DNA of 64,000 bases, taken from NCBI GenBank assembly GCA_947623455.1, contig OX392528.1:55012322-55076321 (forward strand), written 5' to 3'. The notes under the pieces are model-generated. The model was not told the DNA's origin, made no database searches, and worked only from the letters and a program-made list of their open reading frames with translations. Of this stretch, positions 46,096 to 59,345 are shown one piece after another. The translations under genes were made by a program, and so were the position numbers. Numbering within the stretch: position 1 is the first letter of the stretch; each line of letters starts with the position of its first letter. The DNA is from Mimachlamys varia. Taxonomy: Eukaryota; Mollusca; Bivalvia; Pectinida; Pectinidae.

Positions 46096-48434
46096 GGTCA
46101 TGTACTTTTATCTTAATTTTCTTTTATGGTTTGTCTCACGTTTAATTAAGATTTATACTATTTCACGTAACGTTGAATATCTAGGCTGCCATTTTTGTTT
46201 ACAGAAATAACTTTAATTTTTCAACAAGGGCAACGAGACTAGGGTAGGCTCCATCATCACCTTTCTGTTTGTGTAGATCTAAATGTGATTGCAAGCGTAG
46301 TTTTGATGTCCTATCTCCGATATGTTGGATACCAGCAAGGTTAAGGCAACGAAAGCATTGGGACAAGGGGCAACTAGTACAATAATTCTAATGCATTTAT
46401 GCTTCATATTAATCACAAAAATTCATCTACTCAAAACCACATAGGAATTTCGAAACTATTATTAATTGAGCCACAAGTAAAACGCAATCGATGTTTTTTT
46501 AAACGTGATGGCGTCTGAAGTCTCAAAACAGTGAACATTTTGTTCAGATCTTAATGTGGAAACGTTATTTTGCCATCCTCCCTGAACGTATTTGATCGTA
46601 TAGGGTATTCCTGTTTCAAACCATCAAACTTGTCTCTCGTTTTTCATTTCGCGTTGAAAGTAAAACATGTACAGTCAATTCGCCGAACGTCAATTTATCC
46701 GAAAACTTGCGCATCACACCAGTAAAAAACGGGCCTTTAAATGCATTTACGCTGAGTAAAGGTGCTGAAGAAATTGGAACCCCATTTTAATTACCGGATC
46801 TGTCGGGTATTGTCAAGCCTTAGTCGCTAACGAACCAAGTTGCTTGACAGTTCTGGACACGATACGTTTTTTTTATTCCATTTTTTATTCAAACTTAGCC
46901 TGATGTTGTTATCTCCTTATGTAATTTGCCGTAATGTTTTCGACGTGACAAGCGAAGAATAAATTCAATAATAAAAAGCAGCAGAATTGATAAGACCGTG
47001 ATCCAAGTCTAGCGGCATCACGCGATATAAGTATTAAAACGAAATGGAAATACTTATAAGGTGGGGATGAATTAATCACGAACCTTCTAAATGTTATAAA
47101 TTAAAGCTAAATGAAGGACAGAAATAAACTTGATAAGCCTTGCAAAGATTCAATTTAATACAAAAACATACAAACCCCCATTATACCTATATATCTACTA
47201 TATAACTATATTATTTACAACAAATATTTACTTAGGGTCGGTTTTCGTATCCATTCAAACAATTTCTGATGGAATGGGAGAAAAAAAGAGATGAAAAAAA
47301 TGAGAATTTCTTATCGAGATGAAGGAGTGATAAGCCTGCCCAGTGGGATTCCTCAGCCGCCACGGAACGCCGAGATATAAACTGACGGGATATGATGATA
47401 TGATAAGTACCTGTAAATGACACACCGAATCCAGTTAACTGACGTTAATGGGGGAATGTAATGGCCGCTAGTACATCCTCCGTGCTACCATACTCCCACC
47501 CTCCCTCTTCTTAATATTTCCTCGGCAAATGCCTTGCTACAGTATGATTCTCTAACCCACATTCTCTTTTCAAACTTTTGTTTGCCGACAAAACAATTAG
47601 AGCCAGTTTGGTTATCATATTTCGCATATATTCGTCTAAGGTTTGCAGTATACGTTTTTTCACAATCTCGATTCCCTCTTCAAATCATAGCATTTAGTTT
47701 TGAGATCGTCCCCGATGTATTTTTCTTGACTTTCCGTACAAAAGAGCTCCACTAGTACAATGTCACTCAAGCTCTTGAAACATTCAAAACTGGAAGTTTG
47801 CACGCAAATTTGAAAAAAAAAACCGAGTTGTTTCCTTGCTCAGTCCTACAATGTACGTTCAGAAATTGTTTGAGGTCGCCTTTTTCTTTCTCACATGCAG
47901 TTCCTTAATTTTCGCATCCCTAAGCTCAAAAACAATATCAAAACAAATCTGTCGGTGCATACCATGCCATAGTCCAGAAAGAGGTCGAACTTCACCTCCC
48001 AGTAATCCGCCCCTCCTTTTCTCAACTTTACATTCACACACTGTGTAAATAATTTATTTCACTTCCTCTCAGATATCAGTCAAGATGGAGTTAAGATTTC
48101 TACCCTGTACCATATGTCAGAAAAAAAACTGCCTCTATTCCGTCTATCTAACTTCTTGACATTAAGGGACGATGGAAGTGTCAGATTATGGCCGGGTCGG
48201 GTAAGGATCTACACTACGAGTGGTGTACTTATATCTGGCCTAGACAAAACAGACAGATATGTTTTTCTAGCTGTTGTATCTTTCTCCTTTACTATTCTGT
48301 TGGGTAATACGTGAGCTTTGTAACCTTATCCTGAAATCAGGTACTCTCAGCCTTCTTCTCTACTTTTTTTCTTTTTTTGACCGTTTGGTTTTATATTTTA
48401 GATTTCACACTAAACAACATATTCACATTTAAAA
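46096..48434. other. AT-rich intergenic sequence
   Basis: No gene recognised. Several short frames at 47232-48314 overlap on opposite strands and lack motifs. Confidence 0.4.
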
Positions 48435-48622
48435 AGATGACGTAACACACACAAATGCTGCGCCTTTTAAATTTAGTAATATATACAGTATGCCGAATAA
48501 TGAATTAAACTGCATTGTACAGCTGTTTCGTTCTCCTAGGACTCTTCAGTGATGCTAGGGGCCAAAAGGTGGGAATTCAACATTTCTAATCTAATGAAGA
48601 AGCTGAACGTTCAGGTGCGTAA
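48435..48622 (+). repeat. dispersed repeat family F, copy 3
   Basis: The most complete free-standing copy, from aagatgacgtaacacacaca to gttcaggtgcgtaaa, about 188 bp. Closely related to the nested copy at 45640-45865 and in part to 40240-40330. Confidence 0.7.
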
Positions 48623-49309
48623 AATCCCTTTATTTTATGAATTTTGAAGTAAAATGAAACTAGTTGTGTAAAATAAACTAATTGTGTATAATTTCAAATC
48701 GTGTACTACGAAAATGTGTATATGATGTACCGTGCCGCTACTCAAATAAGATAACACGGGCTATAGAGATTCCAGTAAACCTCGGGAACTAAAATAAAAA
48801 ATTCACCAGCAGAGTCTTCCACCCCCTATCATGAATGCCATATCAACAACAAGTGTTGACAAACAAAAATAACAATTAAGACGTGTGTACAAAACAAAGC
48901 TTTATGACAATTATTTACACGTGTAAACAGATAAATAAAACTAAGATTTATCTGAACAGTATCAATGTTTTCATACCACAAAGCTAAGATACAATATCGA
49001 TCTTGGAAAACCAAGAAGACGTTTCTTAAAATAAACTAATGTTTACATTCTATAAACATTTACAGATATGCTGACCTTATCCCTACCAATTTTAAATATA
49101 CAAGTGTGTATACCGTTTTATTTTCGATCATGAACTTTCCTTTCCTTAGTGGTAACATACGATACCACGCTTTGCAGTTTCGAATCATTCAGTTCAATAA
49201 TTTTGATTCATGAACGTAAAATATGCCTTACTTTATGCTTTATGAAAGTAAACTAGAACAGACATCCACAGGCTAGCAAATAACCCCAGAAGATGCTGGT
49301 AGTTCATAC
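48623..49309. other. AT-rich sequence, no feature seen
   Basis: No recognisable gene or repeat. Confidence 0.4.
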
Positions 49310-49770
49310 ATCATTAAGTGACCTTGAACTTGGGGGTCAACTTAAAGAAATGGGAACTCATTCGAGATATTTTGGCCCTTTTTTCTCGAAGGGGGCTAAT
49401 ACTCCCAAAAGAGTTGAAATTCAAAATGAATATAACTGTTAAAAACTACATAAAATAATGATTATTTTACTGAAGTTTCAATAAAATCAGCCAATTAGCT
49501 AACATTGTGTTTTCCGGGCATATTGTTTCGAATAAGTGCCACAACTTGGGTTGAAATCTAAAGCCAAAAAGCTGGTGCACAAAATATTATACTGATCATT
49601 CAGGTGAAGTTTCAATAAAATATGCAAATTAATTAAGTGAAACGGTGATAACCAGAAAAAATGTTTCCCATAAAGGACCATAACTCCTTAAAAAAGGGAC
49701 GAAACCTGAAACATAAATGCTGAAGCACAATTACATAATACATTGATCATTCAAGTGAAGCTATATAATA
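49310..49770. repeat. degenerate long-period tandem repeat
   Basis: gaagtttcaataaaat recurs at about 49471 and 49604, with a third eroded gtgaagctata at about 49755. tgatcattcaggtgaag / tgatcattcaagtgaag recur at about 49592 and 49742. This implies about 3 diverged units of roughly 130-150 bp. The phrase ccataactcctt.aaaaagg is of a type common in molluscan interspersed repeats. Confidence 0.5.
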
Positions 49771-50131
49771 GACGTGATAATTTCAATCTTCTGATCGTGA
49801 ACTTTCCGTTTCTGTATAGTTACATCCCAAATTTTCCAACCTCTGGTGTGCATTTTCAAGGGCTTGATCTAAACGAGATTTTCGTTATAAATGTCGGCTG
49901 CTGACGAACAAAACTTACGGCACAGGAATTTGAGCGATGCAGCTTGACGAACTTACTATAAACAAGTTGTTTGAAAGTCATCCTGGTCTCGTTGAACAAT
50001 GTTTTGTATCAATGGATATTTTGGAATATGCTCTTTGGTATTCCTTCAGGACGTGACATTTATTTTGTTGTGACCTAGACTTACATAAGGGAGTCCTCGA
50101 TTAAGTAGTAGAAACTTGCGAAATACCTGGG
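49771..50131. other. intergenic sequence, no feature seen
   Basis: No recognisable gene or repeat. Confidence 0.4.
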
Positions 50132-50389
50132 CCCGTATTCATGAAACCAGTCTCATGCTCAAGCATGGTTTCTATGCTCAAGCCAGCTTTCTTTAAACCC
50201 ATCTAAAATATGTCAGCGATCAAGAAGTCAATTGTACATGTTGAAATTAGCATTCTGCTTCATAGATCTTCATTTTCCCCAAATACTTTGACAAAATATG
50301 AATTCTTAAAAATATTATAGCCAGAACAAGACTGCAGTGATGAGCACAATTCCATGCTTGAGCATGAGAACGATTTTCATGAATACGGG
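50132..50389. mobile_element. 258-bp MITE with 37-bp terminal inverted repeats
   Basis: The left end cccgtattcatgaaaccagt, ctcatgctcaagcatgg is mirrored by the right end ccatgcttgagcatgagaac, gattttcatgaatacggg (50352-50389). The centre is AT-rich and non-coding. Termini starting cccgtattcat are seen in DNA-transposon-derived repeats of many marine invertebrates. The target duplication is not clear. Confidence 0.8.
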
Positions 50390-50399
50390 TTCTGGTCTT

Positions 50400-50535
50400 A
50401 CTCCCTTGTAATATTTTCAAGGATTTCCGTGTCAATCTTTCCTTTGCTCAGATTTTGCCCCTAGTTTAATCGAGTTTGAGCTTGGATTATGGTTTTGTTG
50501 ACGTTTCGGTATTTCGTTATACTTTCTTCTGTATC
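50400..50535 (-). repeat. dispersed repeat family G, copy 2
   Basis: The minus strand contains cgtcaacaaaaccataatcc, aagctcaaactcgattaaac and taggggcaaaatctgagcaa, then aggaaagatt. This matches the upstream half of family G at 51460-51560, 62490-62570 and 62930-63000. Confidence 0.65.
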
Positions 50536-51384
50536 GCTTCTTACCTGTTGTCGAATCTTGACTTTTACTTGCTTTTCTGCGCTTGCTGAAAACATGATTA
50601 AATGACACATTGATTATTAAGTGCAAAATCAATTTGAAAACACAACTCTCTTTGATGCATGTTATTAGAAATTTCATATTTGAAACATCTTATATGGTAA
50701 TGAATTGTTCGCCATTTTTGTGAGTACTGGAGATTAATGTTGTAGAATTTGACACTTTGGACATTTGTTATTTTAGTATTGTTGCAATAAGGAAATAAGC
50801 GAATTGGATAAAAAAGATATATCATTGCATAAAGTGATCACTTTTGTATCTTCCTCGTTTCTTATATAATCCAGAGTGATATGCCCTTGACGGCTACACG
50901 TCATTTCCTGTCATCCTGTAATGATCTTATTTTCTGACAAAGACTAGTTTCGATAAAATGTAAATAAAATCCATAATGATGTACATGTAATAAAATATTT
51001 TTCGCCATTTTGGCGACAAATTTATGAGACAAACGTTCATTCGAAAATTTAACAAAATGCAATAAATGTTTGATATATGAGAAATATGATAGACTTAGAC
51101 AGTGTGGATACGACTGTCCCCGCCAACAGCATCTAGCACTGACGGTGTCATTTTTCGCATAGATCATCAGCTCGTGAAATGAGAAAAAAAAATGTTGCTG
51201 AAAAAAAGAAGACATTTCCTTTAAGCATGATCGATTATTTCGATCGAATTTAAAATCGAAAAGGTTAGATCTTTCCTAAAATAATTGAGTAAGCACGATC
51301 ATGATGTCTAAATATTGCATCACTGTTTTAAATTATCTAACAAAACGATGATTAAACGATTAACATAAAAATGACATTCTTTAA
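50536..51384. other. AT-rich sequence, no feature seen
   Basis: No recognisable gene or repeat. Confidence 0.4.
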
Positions 51385-51690
51385 ATGTACAAAATACATG
51401 AAAAAAAAAAATTGAAAAGTCAAAATAAGGCAAAAAGCCCAGAGTGACAAGGCATGATACATGATAAGAGAAAATCAAAGAATACCAAAACATCAACAAA
51501 AACATAACCCGAACTCAAAATCGATAAAACTAGGGGTCTCTGTGTAAATCTTTCCTTTCTATAAACACAGGAAATATTTACACGATGGAAACCCTAGAAA
51601 AGTATAAGAGAACATAACCAGATATTCCGGAAGAGTAAGCGTCATCTGCCTCAGCATCGATATCCACTATAAAGATCTAGGTCAGATCAT
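51385..51690 (+). repeat. dispersed repeat family G, copy 3
   Basis: Contains agaataccaaaacatcaaca, aaacataacccgaactcaaa, atcgataaaactaggggt, gtataagagaacataaccag and atattccggaagagtaagcg, in the same order as the other family G copies. Confidence 0.65.
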
Positions 51691-53799
51691 GATAAAATCA
51701 TTAAGAAAAAAAACCTTAAATGATAACAACAGACAACGTATTAAACACAACACAGACTAACAATTGACAATACATTACAAACTTATAATATAAAAACAGG
51801 ACAGAATTAGATTGAAAAAAAGACAAATTAATCTACAGGTTGACAGGTTGAAAATACTAACAAAGTTATCAACTTCAAACTTACGATGCACGAAACTTAT
51901 ATTGAACCTCAGGTTTTGTTGGGTGATGGACTGACCAATAGAGTTGGGTTTTCCCCCTCGCAAGTGAACAGGTTTTCTAAAACAACCAAACTATAATATA
52001 TAACGTAATCTGAAAATAGAACGGGACGTCGACGACATCCATGTATTTACATCGTAACGGTACTTGTCTAAACAGCATTGAGTCACTCACAGCTAGAACA
52101 AAAGACACATCACCGACTATTGAAAGAAACCAAAAGTCCTAAAGATTTAAGTTAAACAACACCGTTAACCATAATCGTCAACGTTTGTTGAATTGATTTT
52201 TTAATAACCATAAAAACTATTATTATAATATATAGTAATTCATCAAGAGAGATTCTATTTCTTTTGAAAAATGCATTTATTCACACAATGGAAACAATAA
52301 CATACGAAAATGTACTCTCAAAGAAGGGATTCGGTAAAAAAAAAAAATATTATGCTGCTGCAAAGTTAAGTATTTAGCATAACAAATTGAAAACACTTTT
52401 TTGATTTTTGATATATTACAACCCTAACAAATAAATATCCTTTTTGATAATTCTGATACACTTTTATATGTTTTGAAAGAAGACTAAGCTTTCGATAAGA
52501 TGCTACTATCGTAGAATCAGTGTAACAATTTGCAAATTGCCGAACGACTCTGTCGAGATAATCAACATACATTTTTGTTTACTTTCCTCTGTAAATATTT
52601 TCATTCGGTTTGTTCCCTAATGAAAATATTTGAGGATGAAATGAGCAATATTTGTGCAAACTTTAAGCTTTATCCAAGAGAGGAAACAATTAAATAAAAT
52701 AATAGTGTGATACGGGCCTTTGTTTACATTGGCAGTGTCCCGTTGTTGATTTAGTGTTGGGTTCGGAAGTCAGCGGATTAAGGTCCCATGGCCGTTCGGA
52801 CTCCATCTGGACATACTGACCACTACTGCCCTTCATCATATGACGTACTGTCCGATAAACAAGCATGCTCAACTAGAGTTAAAACAAGGTAAGCTTAATA
52901 TACTGCATGCAGTATACAAAATATAATTCTAAATAAAATATTATTAATATTTTGAATATCAAAATGATTGAAGGACAGAAATTCTTTTCAAAATCTAATT
53001 TGTCTTGAACAACAGTTTATGTTTTGCTATAATGCAATCTTCATGGTTCCCCGGTAAAAGCAACAAAGCTTTTGAAAATCTAAATCAAACCGCTACGTTG
53101 AAACAGACAGCTATGGTAGGCAAACTAACGTCTCCGATACCATGTTGTCCCTGCAATATTAATGTTAGAGATTTTCCTGGTACTTAAGTTTACTCAGACA
53201 CTAAATAGGATGTTTTAGTCTAATTAATATGTGGCAAATTAACCAAGGGACTACGATAAACCAGGAATTTGTCGACTAGGATCGAAGAAAAAGAATTAAA
53301 TAGAAAGCGCCATTATTCTAACTTGACGATAATATTAATATTCTAAATGTTTATATTTTATAACGCAATAAAAACAAAAGATATAAACTCAAGACATTAT
53401 TACCAAGATATGAAATCATGATATTTTATAGCCAATCAAACTAAAACCATTCAGTATTGTCTGGTTCAATAGCGTGGAAAATGTCCTTCTGTTAAAGAAT
53501 TTTAAATGTAAGTTATAAGACACTTCGAGGTTTTTTCCTCCAGAGGTCATGTTTCTTCAGATTTTTATTGGTATCAATACAATTTAACTATTATGATTTT
53601 TTTTATTTTATTTTTACTATATCTTTATTATTTATTTATGATTTGAACAAAGATAAATAATGGTATACTATGTTAGGTTTTGTGGATACATGTAAATAAA
53701 CAAAAATGGAATTCATTTATGTGCAATTTTCGTGAAATAAGGTGTGATCCTAGTTTGTACTACCGCCCAGCTTCTATCGTCACTTTGTTTATGTATTTT
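51691..53799. other. AT-rich intergenic sequence
   Basis: No gene recognised. A less AT-rich island at 52735-52870 has no identifiable feature. Confidence 0.4.
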
Positions 53800-53890
53800 T
53801 TAGTACTAGGTGGCCTTGTATAAATGGACCCTCCACATAACAACGTAGATCTTAACAGCCAATCAATCAATCAATCCATCAATCCATCAG
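53800..53890 (+). repeat. probable retroposon 3' tail with (AATC)n
   Basis: A short GC-richer segment (ggccttgtataaatggaccc, ctccacataacaacgtagat) ends in aatcaatcaatcaatccatc. A unique sequence ending in a short tandem tail is typical of SINE/LINE 3' ends. Family not identified. Confidence 0.35.
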
Positions 53891-56800
53891 CGTTTAAGTC
53901 AAACAAACATATCCACCTATCTTATCACATAAATGTCATTGTAAATTACTACACAGTTAATACGTGATTTTTGGTTTATGCATTTTATTCAAATATAAAG
54001 TTATTTGTCAGAAATTCAATTCAGAAATAATGATAATAATAAGAAGTTTATAAAAGAATCCAAGTTTTCATAAATTCCCAGTCATTATTATGCATACCAT
54101 GATGATGTAAACACATTTTTTTAGTTATCTTTTCATCTTAAAAAATGTTAAAATATTATTTACTTATTTTTTATTATTTGAAATAATTTTTGTTGTAAAT
54201 ATAATCGTATTACTGATAGCGTATTCTAAATAGGGATTAACAAAGGTGATGAACATATTAATTTTTAACAAAACACACAAACTACATATATGTATATTAT
54301 AAATCTGAAAAAAATACAATATCTACTTACTTTATCAAACAATATTTTTCTGATTAACGTTAATAAAATAAATATTGTTTATGATTTATTCTCGGCAAAC
54401 AACAAATGAATATTTATAACCCGTAAAAATCTCTTTACAAGAAACATATCTATGAGGTTCACATATGGTCATAAATATATTCATACTTTGATGACAATTG
54501 TTTTGCGATGAAATAACTCTTTATAATCATGCCGTTGATATATAATTTAATAAAAATTATATATACATCAATTAGATTTCTATAAAAATGTTCTTCCGCA
54601 ATATAAATATTCAAAGGGTTATCTCGACTCAAAGCAGGTGTTTAAAATCATAGCCGTACACGTATTTACATAATATTCTTATTTTAAAAAAATCTTGTAT
54701 TTGATTAATTCGTTTTGATAACATTATATTCTGATTTATACATGATATATTAAAAATCATAATCGTCCACAAAAGTCAAACATTTAATTACATTGGAAAT
54801 TATCAATCTAAATATCTCTTATCGGAGTTTAGGAAACAAGATTGGAATACAATGGTAAATTCTTCAATCAATTATTTAACACGTTCCAATGAAAGTAATA
54901 CAAAAAGAAAAACAAAAGCATTATGACACTACCATAGAGAACGGTAGCACTACAATTAGTTACATCAGTACAGATTATTGTCTTCATGTGGCAGTTTTGA
55001 CGCCAATTTTACGTATTCTGTGACAGTGAAATTGCTTTACACAGAGGAAGAATTAAACCTGTATGCTTTTTTTATCCTAAGTAATTCTTTGGTTGAAATC
55101 GTTATTGTTGCATCTTCGCGTAATGTATATTTGTCACGATTTCCTTGCAAGGAATTAGTGTGATTTAAATCTATTTACCTTGCTACAAAATTTGGCGGCG
55201 CTGGAGGTGTCTACTTGATTAGAAACGGTTAAGCTACACCAAGTCAAGGACAGACTGTATTTAATTAAGATACTAATTAATCAAGCCGCGTAAAAGAGTA
55301 GCATATAAGTACCTATATTTAATGTTCCTGACATTTGAATTCCAAAAACACATACGCTTTTAATTGAATATATATATATGTAATTACTTTCTAAACATTC
55401 AAAACTTATTTTGGAATGCGAAGCAAATTTTTTTTTCTTTCATTCTAATCAACGTGGATGCCGCTTGATACTTATATTCATTTGATTACGTCATGAAAAT
55501 CAATTTCACTGCGAAATGTGTTACAGATTGAGACAGTAGACGTCGGCTGAGGAAGGGGTATGTATATATAAATGTCAGTGTTTATACGGTTCATAATTAC
55601 ATTGGGCAATCACTTACGGTGTAATAATAGCAATTTCTTAATCAGCTTAAACTATCCGTGACATAAATTGTCTTGAACATATACGCGTAATAACACATTG
55701 GACGAAAAAGTTTTATTTCAAGTTTCAGATTCAATTTTGTAATGATTATAAACAAACATATATTGTTTTATTTTATGTAGACTAAGAAACTGTTTTTATT
55801 TTAAATTATTTTTGTACTTAAATTTCTTGTTTCACGTTTCGCAGATTATAATTAAACTAGGTAAATTATTTTGACAAAAAATATATATAAATCTATTAGA
55901 AATCGCTGATAGAATAATGCATTTTGTCTATGAACACAATTTCAGAGAAGATAATGATGCATAAACATGAAATTGAAATGGGCAGACCTCGCGTGTTACG
56001 GTAAGACATTTAGTTATTTTCGTCAGTGTAAGAAACCTCCGATACCCGAAACTCTGGCTTTCGATACTGTGTGATTATATTGAGAAATAATAGGTCGGCA
56101 AGGAGGATCTTTGAAACGGGGATTAATATATCACATGAAACCAAACTCATAAGATTCAAAAAGTTCCCACGAGAATGGCTCTTAATGAAATATTTCGCAT
56201 CACTCTTTCATTAAAATCAATAGTCCCCACCAAAAAATTTACATTATCTTCCGGTGGAAATCTTTTTTATTCTTTAAAGTGAATCAGCCATTTCCTATGA
56301 ACGAAATCAGAAGGGTTCGGAAAGGAATGGGATAACACATATCATTTGTTGATGTTAGCTAAGCGGGATAAAATGCTTCTTCGCAACCACAGGTTACATC
56401 AACCAAATTTAGATGATTTAAATTACATATTTTATTTTAAAATAAAACTGCAGTTATTGTTGTATATTTTGGAACTGAATATACATGTTTTTTAAGAAGA
56501 GTGCGGTTTATCTAAGTCCTTACACAGTGTAATAATTTGATGTGACTTTTTTCCTATCAAATTGATAAAAGCTCATACATTTTTTGCTATTAGGTCTGAG
56601 GTCTGGGTACTCGTAATTTAAACTTTGATTAACTGGTCACACAGAGTCATACAGTACTCACTGGGCCCTGGCTCAAAAAGTACAGTATACCTAATTACTA
56701 AAGAAAATACATAACCTTATATATAAACTGCATGTACAGCCTCTGTAACTTGAAGAAAGTTCATATTATTAATAGGACTGTCTTTATTTCTAGGAAAATA

Positions 56801-57909
56801 AGCCAGGAACCGCCGCGAAGAATTAACGATTGTTTTTAGAGTAAAACAGCGGAAAGAAAATATACATTCATTTCATTTCCTCAGAGGGTCTGGACAAAGA
56901 TGACAAATGGTGTGTTCTCGAGGTTGTCTTCGTTACTCTTTACAATTAATGACTTGTCAGCGGGGGTAAAAAAACTAAGCACGAACAGAGACAAAATGTA
57001 GAAAAATTTGAATTTGTCCTTTTAGTATTTAAATTAAGACATTTCAGATAATTTTTTATTTATTTTTGTATTTATTTTTTTTGTTTGGTCATTATTTGTG
57101 TTTTTAGATCACATGCCGGGTGACAAGAATCGGTATCGCTTTTGACTAATATCATACCAGCTCGTACTTCCTGTTTCTCTCTCCTTGATGCAAACATCAC
57201 ATGTTGCCTGTGTGGTTCCTAACTGGATAAATGAGTGATGGATGAGGCGAACCCTTCTCTAATAGCTCCCCAATACTTGTCTGACAGAAACGGAGTGAAT
57301 TTTTACGAGAATGTCAAATCGGTTCCTCTACTGAGATTAAATATCGGAGGAAAGATAGTTTTGTGTAATGTCTGAAGAAATGAGATGGAAGTCTGAGCAA
57401 GCCATTAAGCCCGGAAGTTCGTCAATACGAGACGTTTCTATTTACAGGGCGTTAATTGAGTTCCACAGGTATGTTTGGTGGCTTACTCATGCTATTTTAC
57501 AGGTATTGCCCTATTAACACTTAGAAGTACATTTTGTAGACAGGTATGTCCACGATCCATCAAGGGTGACCTTATCATTCAAACTTAATGTTGACACTGA
57601 TTTTGTTTACAACACTTTGTTATATAAAAAAAGTCTATCCAAACGATTTTAGTCGATGGCTTTCATTACATTCTGATTTTGTCCATTTTTATGTATTGAA
57701 AAGGATGGTATGCTACTAATATAATAAGCAACACATATATGCATGATGACTAGCTTTATCAACTTAACGTAAGTATATTAAGAAAACATCAGTCACTATA
57801 GGCCTAATACAAATTAGGTAAGTGCGTTGTTCGATAAAGAGATCCGTTGTCTAGTTATTTGAACTCGCACAACATTCATGTTTACCATGCTGGTTTCAGA
57901 AGGTGAGTT
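53891..57909. other. very AT-rich intergenic sequence
   Basis: Long stretch with no recognisable gene, repeat family or RNA; only short A/T runs and (ta)n tracts such as 55370-55380. Confidence 0.45.
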
Positions 57910-58281
57910 TTGAGTTCATTCGGCATACTGTATCTATTACTATTTAAAATTTGCAGCATATGTGAGTGTTACGTCATCTTTTCTCGTATTATTATTCTTG
58001 TTCTATTTTTTCTTTTTACATATCTAATCATTATCATCTATACACAACATCTGACCAGTAGTACATTACATGATTTTGTATTTATCGCGCTTTGTATTTC
58101 AAAACAGTCTAGTACCATTTATCTTATACGTTTATATTTTGCTGTCTGTGCTAATTTATTGAATCGAAATCGATATATGAATTTCTACATGCATTTTTCA
58201 CTATATTCGTTTAATATTTTGAATTTTAAGATATAAGCTTTTGCACGATATATCATCTGTATTATTAAAAAACTTATTCAT

Positions 58282-58716
58282 GTGATTGTCTTACCAACTA
58301 GAAAGGTTATACTGTATTTACTTTCGATTGAATATTGTTTCCTTTGGTATCCTTCTTACATATATTTTATCAAATTTTCCTTAAAAGTTTCGAGCGACAG
58401 AAGCAACATTGAACCAAAGAAAAGGTCTACCCTGATGGGAAAAATGTTGTTCCATGCCAACAAATTAAGATTGCAACTTTTTAAGTGTGTTGTTACATAT
58501 ATGTACTCTCCTATGTTAATTGATGTGCTTCGTGTTGTTGTATTGTTCTATTGTGTGATTATTTGTATATATTTGTATCCAATGAGTCGAATAAATGAAG
58601 AACTTGAACACTGGTTGATTAAGGATATCACTCTTAAATTTGGGATACCCTATACCTACATCATGCTTTTAGATAACGCCAAAAGGAGAGAGAGAAAAAT
58701 GTTTCGTGTTCTTTAA
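58282..58716 (+). other. open reading frame of unknown status
   Basis: The frame is open for 144 codons to a TAA. The first ATG is at 58435, giving 93 aa (MGKMLFHANKLRLQLFKCVV...). It includes one hydrophobic segment (LRVVVLFYCVIICIYLYP) followed by a charged tail with EELEHWLIKDI. Nothing is recognised, there are no supporting signals, and a frame of this length can arise by chance in AT-rich DNA. It might be a lone exon. Confidence 0.15.
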
Positions 58717-58974
58717 CGGTATCACGATTAGATGTAAGCAAATTGACGGAAATTTGTTTTTTTCTTTCATTGAAAAGAAAAGGTTTCAAATTGGAAGATG
58801 ATGTAAGTAAATGAATGATACTGTCAAAATTTGATTAAACTTTTACTATTTGTGCAACTGGTTAAGTTTTATAATGTATAAGATATAAATATACCTTTAA
58901 TATTGACATGTGAATCAAATATGTATTATTGTATTGTATTACATTGTAATTACAATATAAAAGCATTTCACTTC

Positions 58975-59345
58975 ATACATGTCACATATTTACTGTTGAA
59001 TTGACATATTCTGGCGTTTCACTTTATATCCGACACATTTCATTTTAACTTGGCACATTTCGAATTTTATCTGACATATTACACTTTTTATCTGACATTT
59101 CATTTTTTGCTTGACATATTTCATATTTTATTGGAATGTTTCTTTTTTTCTTATTGACAATGGTTTTTACTTTTAACTTGACATATATTTCACTTCTTTT
59201 CATTGATATATTTAAATTTTAATATACATGTATTTCATATTTTGCTTGATATTGTACTTTTTACTTGACATATTTTATATCTTACTTGACATATTTCATA
59301 TCTTACTTGACATATTTCATATCTTATTTGACATATTTCACTTTT
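58975..59345. repeat. decayed 21-bp minisatellite
   Basis: cttacttgacatatttcata repeats at exactly 21 bp at 59281, 59302 and 59323. Leftwards to about 58975 the units degrade (ttgacatatt, tctgacatatt, cttgacatattt) with variable spacing. Confidence 0.7.

Noticed and set aside
57910..58236. 108-codon hydrophobic frame
   Set aside because: Starts at a non-ATG codon in T-rich sequence; hydrophobicity follows from base composition.
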